DNA of 7,303 nucleotides, from the NCBI GenBank assembly GCA_964541605.1, contig CAZIQY010000111.1, forward strand, positions 1-7,303, in the 5' to 3' direction. Shown here piece by piece: positions 1 through 6,203 of the stretch. Made by a program: the position numbers and the translations under genes. The stretch is from CAZIQY01 sp964541605 (GTDB lineage: Bacteria; Desulfobacterota; Syntrophia; Syntrophales; UBA2185). Under the pieces are notes generated by a model that did no database searches, was not told the origin of the DNA, and saw only the letters and a program-made list of their open reading frames with translations. Numbering within the stretch: the first letter of the stretch is position 1; each line of letters begins with the position of its first letter.

Positions 1-833
1 CTGTCCAGGTTTTCAGCGTGGAGGATCACCAGTGTTTTCGCCCAGTCGATGGTTTCACTGACGGAGGGCACTTTCTTAATGTCGAGCGTTCTCACCTGGT
101 GGATGAAAGAAACCAGTTGCGCAGTCAGTCTCTCCGATATGCCCGGAACGCGGGTCTTGACGATTTCCCTTTCGAGACCCTGTTCGGGAAATGAAATATA
201 GAGATGAAGGCAGCGCCTTTTCAGGGCCTCGCCGAGTTCCCTGGTGCTGTTGCTGGTGAGAAAGACAAACGGCCTCGTCGTGGCTTCTATGGTGCCGATC
301 TCGGGAACGGAGACTTGGAAGTCCGACAGGATTTCAAGAAGAAAAGCCTCAAACTCGTCGTCGGATTTATCCACCTCGTCGATCAGGAGAACCGCCCCGC
401 CCTTTTCCTGCAGCGCTCTGAGAAGGGGCCTCGGTTCGAGGAATCGGGGAGAGAAAAAGATATCGTCGTATTGGTGAAGCCTGTCGATGGACTCGGCCAG
501 ATTGGCTTCCCCTCCGATGATCCCATCGAGTTTGTCTTTTAAAAGCTGTGTATAGAGAAGCTGCTTTCCATATTTCCATTCGTAAAGGGCTTTGGACTCG
601 TCGAGCCCTTCATAACACTGGAGGCGGATCAGGGGTATTCCCATGAAAGAGGCCGTCGCCTTTGCCAGTTCCGTCTTTCCCACGCCTGCGGGACCCTCTA
701 CGAGCACGGGCTTTCCCAGATGGTAGGCCAGGTAAACCGCATGGGCAATCTGCCGGGCGGCGATATAGCCCACCTCCTTGAGCCCCAGGCGGACCCCTTC
801 CACAGTGGCAAATTTATCGGTCAATGTGTTCAC
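1..833 (-). CDS. MoxR/CoxD-type AAA+ ATPase, C-terminus cut by window edge
   Basis: Seen: an open minus-strand frame of 277 codons that runs off the left edge. From the GTG at 833 it shows Walker A GPAGVGKT (residues 47-54), Walker B LLIDEVD (149-155), sensor 1 TSN (193-195) and an arginine-finger-like ALKRRC (203-208). These mark the MoxR family of AAA+ ATPases. There is no signal peptide or membrane segment, so it is cytosolic. Known of the family: MoxR proteins act as chaperone-like ATPases for maturing metalloenzymes or other complexes, usually beside a von Willebrand A-domain partner. Such a partner would lie beyond position 1, transcribed after this gene. Start choice: GTG 833 follows a strong GGAGGGAGG (838-846). 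In-frame ATG 854 and GTG 863 are alternatives, the latter after a GGGAG; an in-frame stop lies at 885-887. It is divergent from the signalling operon, so a shared function is not implied. The family is sure; the substrate is unknown. Confidence 0.93.
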   Translation of the reverse strand, partial: MNTLTDKFATVEGVRLGLKEVGYIAARQIAHAVYLAYHLGKPVLVEGPAGVGKTELAKATASFMGIPLIRLQCYEGLDESKALYEWKYGKQLLYTQLLKDKLDGIIGGEANLAESIDRLHQYDDIFFSPRFLEPRPLLRALQEKGGAVLLIDEVDKSDDEFEAFLLEILSDFQVSVPEIGTIEATTRPFVFLTSNSTRELGEALKRRCLHLYISFPEQGLEREIVKTRVPGISERLTAQLVSFIHQVRTLDIKKVPSVSETIDWAKTLVILHAENLD

Positions 834-837
834 GGCG

Positions 838-846
838 CCTCCCTCC
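838..846 (-). promoter_or_regulatory. Ribosome binding site supporting the GTG start of the ATPase
   Basis: The minus strand reads GGAGGGAGG just before the GTG at 833. Its upstream GGAGG copy (842-846) is 8 bases from the start and the second (838-841) is closer. This decides for GTG 833 over the upstream in-frame ATG 854, whose coding sequence would include this site. Confidence 0.6.
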
Positions 847-890
847 GGCAGCATCGCCGACACGATGTCTCCCGAATGTAATAGCTAAAC

Positions 891-916
891 TTTACAGGAT
901 TCATAAGAATTGTAAA
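891..916. repeat. Imperfect palindrome at the predicted ATPase transcript start
   Basis: TTTACA (891-896) and ATTC (899-902) pair with GAAT (907-910) and TGTAAA (911-916) around a 4-base loop ATAA, with a two-base GG bulge in the left arm. It could be an operator for a dimeric regulator or a leader hairpin. It lies between the candidate promoter at 928-955 and the ATPase gene. No T-run follows that would make it a terminator. Confidence 0.4.
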
Positions 917-927
917 TCAGAAATTTT

Positions 928-955
928 AGTATATAAATTTTGGTGAGTTCGTAAA
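928..955 (-). promoter_or_regulatory. Candidate sigma70-type promoter for the AAA+ ATPase gene
   Basis: On the minus strand a TTTACG (950-955) is followed after 16 bases by TATACT (928-933). These match the TTGACA and TATAAT consensus in four and five positions. Transcription would begin near 921, leaving a leader of about 90 bases before the GTG at 833, with the imperfect palindrome at 891-916 at its start. The surroundings are AT-rich, so a chance match is possible. Confidence 0.35.
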
Positions 956-1080
956 ATGTCGGGAAACACCCGTCATGTCATTTCGACCATAGGGAGAAAT
1001 CCTGCTGAACCTTGACACCTCTACCACCCAAAACTGAAAGGGTGTCGGTTGATTCACTAATGATAACAAATATTTTACCT

Positions 1081-1098
1081 GTGTCGAAATTTCGACAC
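1081..1098. promoter_or_regulatory. Perfect 18-bp palindrome, likely regulator binding site
   Basis: GTGTCGAAATTTCGACAC is a perfect inverted repeat with no spacer, in gene-free DNA about 150 bases upstream of the best plus-strand promoter (-35 at 1247). Its size and symmetry fit an operator or upstream activating sequence for a dimeric helix-turn-helix protein. Partial half-sites lie nearby: TTTCGAC at 981-987 and GTGTCG at 1042-1047. No clear sigma54 promoter (TGGCAC-N5-TTGC) was found close by, so the enhancer idea is unproven. Confidence 0.55.
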
Positions 1099-1246
1099 TG
1101 CCCATCACTCCGATTCATTGCCGAGGCGCCTCAGACACCGACGTCCTGAATCAGCGTGCCAATGAGCCTGACTGACAAGCAAATACAAATCTTGATACTG
1201 GACCTCTGGAGCATTTTGTTGAATACGAATCGAAACATGCGATGTC

Positions 1247-1276
1247 TTGACAGCGTATTTTACCTTCGTGTAAAAT
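1247..1276 (+). promoter_or_regulatory. Candidate sigma70 promoter of the signalling operon
   Basis: A perfect TTGACA (1247-1252) is followed after 18 bases by TAAAAT (1271-1276), one mismatch from TATAAT. This is the best plus-strand promoter match in the intergenic region. Transcription would start near 1283, giving a leader of about 370 bases before the FIST start at 1654. The -10 is part of an inverted repeat, ATTTTAC (1257-1263), CTTCGT, GTAAAAT (1270-1276), which suggests control by a bound repressor. A promoter closer to the gene is not excluded. Confidence 0.5.
1257..1276. repeat. Inverted repeat overlapping the -10 element
   Basis: ATTTTAC (1257-1263) and GTAAAAT (1270-1276) are perfect 7-bp arms around a 6-base spacer. 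The right arm coincides with the candidate -10 hexamer of the operon promoter, a classical position for an operator. Confidence 0.45.
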
Positions 1277-1653
1277 CCGGCTGCCTTCCTGTATTCATGA
1301 ATTTCCCACCAATCTTTTCCATCAAACATTTCATTTAATAATTTTCATTTTGACCTTAAGTTTTCTCATGAACTGCCGATACATTGATTAAATAAGGTGT
1401 GGCAAATGTTCCGGGATCGGGTCGGATGCTAATTCTGCGATAATTATGACGCGGATAGTAGGTGTTGCGAGCGTCTGGAGCCGATGAACACGTAATTGCA
1501 AAACAGTGAAACCAAGCGGCAGACAAAGAAAACGAACATCAACCTGTGGTATCGTTTGAAACCAGTCTGCTTGGCTCAAAAATAAATATATTTATTGCCA
1601 AGAAGCCTTGCCCGTTGGAGGGCTTTACTTCACATATAAGGGGTACATTAGCC

Positions 1654-2787
1654 ATGGCGAAAAACCGTCTTAGCGTTAAAACAGGCCAATCCCTTTCAAG
1701 GGATGAGAAAAAAGCCGTCTCTGAATTCAAGCAAGCGGTGTGGCAGCCTGAAACTGAAGCTGTCGTCTTTTTTTGTTCTTCGAAATACAACCTGCACATC
1801 TTGGGCGGGGAACTGGCAACGCACTTCGACTGTCCCCTCATCGGTTGTACTACCGCCGGTGAAATATCAACCTTTGGTTATCAGGAGGGAGGAATCGTCG
1901 GTGCCAGTCTTTCCTCCGAGGAATTGAGGGTCCACCGCCATATCCTTTCTCCACTGAGTCAGTTTTCCCTAAGCGAATCGGGAAAATTGGCCATGACCAT
2001 CCGGGAAAATCTATCGCTCGTGAATGGATTTGAGCGGGAAAAAATGTTTGGTTGCATTTTGATCGATGGCCTTTCCATGCTTGAAGAGACGACCATTGCA
2101 TCGCTTTACACTTCCTTTGAAGGCATTCCCATTATTGGGGGATCTGCCGGTGATGACCTGGCATTGGAAAAAACCTACATCTACGATGACGGGCAATTCA
2201 AATCTGATGCTGCCGTTTTTACGGTTTTTGAAACCATGCTTCCGTTCAGAACATTCAAGACCCAGCACTTTCAGCCGACGGAGACAAAAATAGTCATTAC
2301 GGGTGCGGACCCCAAAAGACGAATCATCACCGAGATCAATGGCGAGCCAGCTGCGACAGAATATGCCAGAGTTCTCGGGCTTGAACTGGACGAGCTGAAT
2401 CCGACGGTATTTTCTGAGAATCCACTTCTGCTGAAATTGGGTGGTGAGTGGTATGTGCGTTCCATTCAGAAACGCAATGCCGACAACAGCCTGAGCCTGT
2501 TCAGTGCAATCGAAGAGGGACTGGTGCTTACGATTGGTACAGGGGCTGATATCATTAAAAATTTTACGGATCAAATGATTCTCTTTGAGAAAGAGATTCC
2601 GCAAAATCGTTTTCTCATCCTTTGCGATTGTATTTTACGGCAGTTGGAATTGAAAAATCGAGGACTTATAGACGAAATAAACCTGCTGCTCGGAGGTTGC
2701 AACGCTATCGGATTCAGCACCTACGGTGAGCAGTTCAATTCCATTCACGTGAATCAAACATTGACAGGAGTTGTGATAGGTGGATGA
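1654..2787 (+). CDS. FIST-domain small-ligand sensor protein (FIST_N + FIST_C)
   Basis: A 377-aa cytosolic protein with no signal peptide or membrane segment. FIST_N spans about residues 30-205, with the conserved-looking GCTTAGEIS (64-72) and IGGSAGDDL (161-169). FIST_C spans about 206-370, with DPKRRIITEINGEPA (219-233), CDCILR (324-329), GFSTYGE (353-359) and HVNQTLTGVV (365-374). Known of the family: FIST domains are input modules for small ligands. One branch, NosP, binds haem, senses nitric oxide and controls a histidine kinase encoded beside it. The next gene here is such a kinase. I infer partnership, but haem binding cannot be judged by eye. Start: ATG 1654 has an AAGGGG (1639-1644) 9 bases upstream and gives the normal family start. 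The frame stays open up to GTG 1546, which would add 36 residues but has no ribosome binding site. The end overlaps the kinase start by 8 bases, implying translational coupling. Confidence 0.9.
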   Translation: MAKNRLSVKTGQSLSRDEKKAVSEFKQAVWQPETEAVVFFCSSKYNLHILGGELATHFDCPLIGCTTAGEISTFGYQEGGIVGASLSSEELRVHRHILSPLSQFSLSESGKLAMTIRENLSLVNGFEREKMFGCILIDGLSMLEETTIASLYTSFEGIPIIGGSAGDDLALEKTYIYDDGQFKSDAAVFTVFETMLPFRTFKTQHFQPTETKIVITGADPKRRIITEINGEPAATEYARVLGLELDELNPTVFSENPLLLKLGGEWYVRSIQKRNADNSLSLFSAIEEGLVLTIGTGADIIKNFTDQMILFEKEIPQNRFLILCDCILRQLELKNRGLIDEINLLLGGCNAIGFSTYGEQFNSIHVNQTLTGVVIGG

Positions 2788-5515
2788 ACAAGAAAGAATC
2801 AGGCAGCTTGAAGGAAAAGTGAAAGAGCTCGAAAAGAGCCTTACAGCCAAAGAAAAAATCTGTGATATTTTAACCAAAAGAGTGGAACGGAGCCTTGATT
2901 CCGTCGGAGGGGCTTATTCTATCTTTGAACGCAATATCCTATTGCAGAATCTGGTCGACAAGAGATCCAAACAGATTGAAGATACCAACAGAAAACTTTC
3001 GCAGGAGATCAGCGAACGTGTCAAAAGCGAACAGAGACTGCACAGTGTTATTCAGGGTTGCCCTATCCCGATATTTGTAATTGGGAAAGACCACAGTGTC
3101 TTATACTGGAACAAGGCACTGGAGGAACTCAGCCGGATCAAAGCCGATGAGTCAATTGGCACCAAGCATCCCTGGAAAGCGTTCTACAGTAAAGAGAGAT
3201 CTTGTATGGCAGATCTCCTAGTGGACGAGATTCTGAAAGAGACCCCTCAATGGCATTCTGGTAAGTATATCAAATCCAACTTGATAGAAGAGGCATATGA
3301 GGCAACAGACTTTTTCCCGGAAATGGGCAATGGAGGAAAGTGGCTGCGTTTTACAGCAGCGAGCATCAGAGATTCTCAGGGGGACATTGTTGGAGCGATA
3401 GAGACCCTTGAAGATATCACTGAGAGCAAGCAGGCAGAGGCGGCGTTGCGCAAGGCCAAGGAAGAGGCCGAAGAAATGAATGAACACCTGGAGAAGCAGA
3501 CGGCGTTGGCGGCCGAGATGGCCGCACAGGCCGCTATGGCCAACGCGGCCAAGAGCGAGTTCCTGGCCAACATGAGCCACGAAATCAGAACACCTATGAA
3601 CGGGGTGATCGGTATGACCGGACTGCTGCTGGATACTGAGCTGAGCGACGAACAGCGCAGGTATGCCGAGATCGCACGAGCCAGCAGCGAGTCGCTCCTG
3701 GGGTTGATCAACGACATCCTCGACTTTTCAAAAATCGAGGCGGGCAAACTCGACATGGAGAAATTGAACTTTGACCTGCGCGCCCTGCTGGACGACTTCG
3801 CCGCCATGTTGGCTCTGCGCGCCCACATGAAGGGGATCGAGTTCATCTGCGCTGCCGCACCTGACGTGCCTGCCTATCTCTGTGGCGACCCCGGTCGCCT
3901 GCGCCAGATTCTCACAAATCTGGCGAGCAACGCCGTGAAATTTACCCACGAGGGAGAAATCTCCGTTCTGGTCAGTCTTGTATCGGAAACTGACGACGAA
4001 GCCGTGCTTCGATTCTCCATCAAAGACACCGGCATCGGTATTCCGGCGAAGAAACTGGGTATCCTGTTCCAAAAGTTCACCCAGGTGGACGCCTCGACCA
4101 CACGCCACTATGGCGGCACCGGTCTGGGACTGGCCATTTCAAAGGAGCTTGTGGAGCGGATGGACGGTGAGATCGGCGTAATTAGCGAAGAAGGACACGG
4201 CTCGGAGTTCTGGTTCACCGTGTGTCTGGACAAACAGCCCGAAAATGCGCAGACGGAAGCCCTCCCGCCCGCAGACATTCGCAAAGCCCATGTCCTGGTG
4301 GTGGACGACAACGCCACCAATCGCGAGGTTCTTATAACCCAGTTCAATGCATTGGACGTGCGGGTGGAAGAGAGCCCAGACGGTCCCTCGGCCCTGCAAG
4401 CACTCTATCGTGCCCGCGACGCCGGCGATCCTTTCCGGGCGGCTATCCTCGATATGCAAATGCCGGGCATGGATGGAGTGGCGCTAGCCCAGGCCATCAA
4501 ATCTGACGAAACGCTGAAGGATACCCATCTGGTGCTGATGACATCTTTGGGTCAACGGGGGGACGCGAAGCGAATGGAGGAAATCGGGTTTGCCGCCTAC
4601 CTGACGAAACCGGCGCGGCGGTCGGAGCTATTTGGCTGCCTGTCTGCTGTAATGGAAAATACGGCCGAAGCCCAACCTGTGAAGTCCATCGTAACTCGCC
4701 ACACGATACGCGAGATGTGCCGGAGTGCGGTGCGTATCCTGTTGGCCGAAGACAACATCACCAATCAACAGGTGGCTGTGGGTATCCTGAAGAAACTGGG
4801 GTTGCGCGTGGACGCAGTTGCCAATGGAGCGGAAGCCGTCAAAGCCCTTGAAACTCTCCCCTATGATTTGGTGCTGATGGATGTGCAGATGCCCGATATG
4901 AATGGACTGGAGGCCACACAGCAAATTCGCAATCACCAATCTGCGGTCCGAAATCACCAGATACCCATCATCGCCATGACCGCCCACGCCCTTCAAGGTG
5001 ACCGGGAACGCTGCCTGGATGCGGGTATGAACGACTACGTTACCAAGCCGGTTGATCCACAGGCGTTGGTGGAAGCACTGAACAAATGGCTGCCGAAAGA
5101 GGCGGCAACAACAAACGATCGAGAACCGGAAGCGCCCGAAGCAACCGCTTCTGTTTCCGTTGAGAGACCGAAGACGGCGATATTCGACAAGGCGAACATG
5201 ATGGCCCGAATGATGGACGACGAGGATCTTGCCCGAACGGTGGCCGAAGGTTTTATCGAGGATATCCCGCGGCAGATCGAGGCGTTGAGAGGTTATCTGG
5301 ATGCCGTGGATGCCCGGGGAGTGGAGCGCCAGGCTCATACGATCAAGGGCGCGTCGGCCAACGTCGGAGGAGAATGTCTGCGAGTAGTGGCATTTGAGAT
5401 GGAGAAAGCGGGAAGGGCCGGCGACCTGGATGCCGTCAAGATCCACATGCCCGAACTCGATGCGCAGTTTCATGTGCTAAAAGAAGCAATGGAGCAGCAT
5501 TTCAGCCACCAATGA
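2780..5515 (+). CDS. Soluble hybrid histidine kinase: coiled coil-PAS-HisKA-HATPase-REC-REC-HPt
   Basis: A 911-aa cytosolic hybrid kinase with no membrane segment, so its signal must come from inside the cell. Domains in order: charged coiled-coil N-terminus (1-85, with KRVERSLDSVGGAYSIFE at 33-50); PAS with its C-terminal PAC part (about 85-220); helical linker (217-257); HisKA with H-box FLANMSHEIRTP (261-272), H267; HATPase with N-box (N384), G1 DTGIG (416-420) and G2 GGTGLG (445-450); receiver 1 (D509/D510, phosphoacceptor D558, K610); receiver 2 (E657/D658, D701, T734, K756); HPt with AHTIKGASANVG, H853. Every catalytic residue I looked for is present. It should autophosphorylate and relay His-Asp-His-Asp to a separate receiver, probably one encoded just downstream. 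Start: GTG 2780, with AGGAG (2766-2770) 9 bases upstream, overlapping the FIST gene end. From memory, the N-terminal segment resembles that of FIST-partner kinases of the NahK type. Base composition shifts sharply near 3430. Confidence 0.95.
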   Translation: MDEQERIRQLEGKVKELEKSLTAKEKICDILTKRVERSLDSVGGAYSIFERNILLQNLVDKRSKQIEDTNRKLSQEISERVKSEQRLHSVIQGCPIPIFVIGKDHSVLYWNKALEELSRIKADESIGTKHPWKAFYSKERSCMADLLVDEILKETPQWHSGKYIKSNLIEEAYEATDFFPEMGNGGKWLRFTAASIRDSQGDIVGAIETLEDITESKQAEAALRKAKEEAEEMNEHLEKQTALAAEMAAQAAMANAAKSEFLANMSHEIRTPMNGVIGMTGLLLDTELSDEQRRYAEIARASSESLLGLINDILDFSKIEAGKLDMEKLNFDLRALLDDFAAMLALRAHMKGIEFICAAAPDVPAYLCGDPGRLRQILTNLASNAVKFTHEGEISVLVSLVSETDDEAVLRFSIKDTGIGIPAKKLGILFQKFTQVDASTTRHYGGTGLGLAISKELVERMDGEIGVISEEGHGSEFWFTVCLDKQPENAQTEALPPADIRKAHVLVVDDNATNREVLITQFNALDVRVEESPDGPSALQALYRARDAGDPFRAAILDMQMPGMDGVALAQAIKSDETLKDTHLVLMTSLGQRGDAKRMEEIGFAAYLTKPARRSELFGCLSAVMENTAEAQPVKSIVTRHTIREMCRSAVRILLAEDNITNQQVAVGILKKLGLRVDAVANGAEAVKALETLPYDLVLMDVQMPDMNGLEATQQIRNHQSAVRNHQIPIIAMTAHALQGDRERCLDAGMNDYVTKPVDPQALVEALNKWLPKEAATTNDREPEAPEATASVSVERPKTAIFDKANMMARMMDDEDLARTVAEGFIEDIPRQIEALRGYLDAVDARGVERQAHTIKGASANVGGECLRVVAFEMEKAGRAGDLDAVKIHMPELDAQFHVLKEAMEQHFSHQ
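4929..4961 (+). repeat. Imperfect 21-base duplication inside receiver 2
   Basis: AATCACCA occurs at 4931-4938 and again at 4952-4959, exactly 21 bases apart, encoding RNHQ-SAV-RNHQ (residues 717-727). It lies between alpha 4-side receiver sequence and the IPIIAMTA strand, where receivers vary in length, so it should not disturb the phosphorylation site. Confidence 0.6.
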
Positions 5516-5523
5516 CAAGGATA

Positions 5524-5528
5524 AGGAG
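5524..5528 (+). promoter_or_regulatory. Ribosome binding site of the first response regulator
   Basis: AGGAG lies 6 bases before ATG 5535 in the 19-base gap after the kinase stop. It fixes this start and supports cotranslation in one operon. Confidence 0.8.
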
Positions 5529-5534
5529 ACACGC

Positions 5535-6203
5535 ATGAGAATACTGATCGCCGAAGATGACTTTACGTCGCGGACAGTCTTATCGGGGGTTCTCATAAAA
5601 TACAGACATGCGATCGTTGCCAAGAAAAACGGAGCGGATGCCTGGCAGGCCATGCAACAACCTGATGCACCCCAACTGGCAATTCTCGACTGGATGATGC
5701 CCGAAATGGACGGTATCGAGGTATGCCGCCGTATCCGCGCCCTGAAAACCGATCAGCCGCCTTACATCATCATGCTGACTGCAAAAGGCGATAAGTCCGA
5801 CATTATCGCTGGGCTTGAGGCCGGAGCCAACGACTACTTGGCCAAGCCGTTCGACCCCGGCGAACTCCGCGCCCGCATCAAGGTCGGCCAGAATATGGTC
5901 GAGATGCAGGCCGCGCTGGCCGCCAAGATCGAAGAACTGCGCCAGGCGATCGATCAGATCAAGACCCTGCGCGGCATCATTCCTATCTGCGCAAACTGCA
6001 AAAAGATCCGGGACGACCAGGGCTACTGGAACCAGTTGGAAGTCTATGTCCGCGACCACACCGAAGCCGATTTTAGTCACAGTATCTGCCCGGAGTGCAT
6101 AAATGAATTGTATCCTCAGTTTACGAGAACAACGGCAGAAGACAAACAGCGGGCAGCGCTTACGAAAAGCATGATTTCAGTCAGGACGGAGATGCAGCAA
6201 TGA
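5535..6203 (+). CDS. Response regulator: REC domain plus C-terminal CxxC...CxxC module
   Basis: A 222-aa protein. The receiver (1-120) has the acid pocket E7/D8/D9, phosphoacceptor D52 in ILDWMMPEMDG, T82 and K104 in LAKPFDPGE, all intact. A coiled-coil helix follows (about 120-147), then a compact module with PICANCKKIRDDQGYWN (150-166) and HSICPECINELYP (182-194). It holds two CxxC pairs (C152/C155 and C185/C188) with H175 and H182 nearby, suggesting a zinc-ribbon-like metal site. I recall this ending from receiver and sensor proteins of Desulfobacterota and related groups, but know of no assigned function. It has no helix-turn-helix, GGDEF, EAL or HD-GYP. Starting 19 bases after the kinase, it is the most likely acceptor of phosphate from the kinase HPt domain. 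The gene is GC-rich like the kinase core, and its stop overlaps the start of the next gene. Confidence 0.9.
   Translation: MRILIAEDDFTSRTVLSGVLIKYRHAIVAKKNGADAWQAMQQPDAPQLAILDWMMPEMDGIEVCRRIRALKTDQPPYIIMLTAKGDKSDIIAGLEAGANDYLAKPFDPGELRARIKVGQNMVEMQAALAAKIEELRQAIDQIKTLRGIIPICANCKKIRDDQGYWNQLEVYVRDHTEADFSHSICPECINELYPQFTRTTAEDKQRAALTKSMISVRTEMQQ

Larger units (their letters stand above)
864..1653. other. Long divergent intergenic region, no convincing gene
   Basis: About 790 bases separate the ATPase from the FIST gene. Apart from the candidate promoters and inverted repeats listed separately, I see no supported gene. The short open frames here (longest 74 codons, minus strand 1105-1329) lack a recognisable family. 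The part from about 1400 to 1540 is less AT-rich than its surroundings and would be in the leader of the operon transcript if the promoter at 1247-1276 is used. I could not match it to any riboswitch consensus I know. Confidence 0.6.

Noticed and set aside
204..542. Plus-strand open frame of 112 codons at the left end
   Set aside because: It lies antisense to the AAA+ ATPase, whose Walker and sensor motifs are intact on the other strand.
1146..1166. Minus-strand TGGCACG resembling a sigma54 -24 element
   Set aside because: The matching -12 position reads TTCA instead of TTGC, so the invariant GC is missing.
1105..1329. A 74-codon minus-strand open frame starting MFDGKDWWEIHEY
   Set aside because: No ribosome binding site, no recognisable family, and it overlaps the best plus-strand promoter. 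The composition gives no sign of coding.
1400..1540. Riboswitch in the operon leader
   Set aside because: I could not match it to the c-di-GMP, cobalamin, SAM, TPP, FMN or THF consensus cores I know, and I saw no convincing aptamer fold.
1546..1653. Upstream extension of the FIST protein to GTG 1546
   Set aside because: No Shine-Dalgarno sequence before 1546, while ATG 1654 has one and gives the usual FIST start. The extension is probably untranslated leader.
4628..5473. A 281-codon minus-strand open frame opposite the kinase
   Set aside because: It is antisense to intact receiver and HPt coding sequence with all key residues, and its translation resembles no family. It is a by-product of GC-rich codon use.
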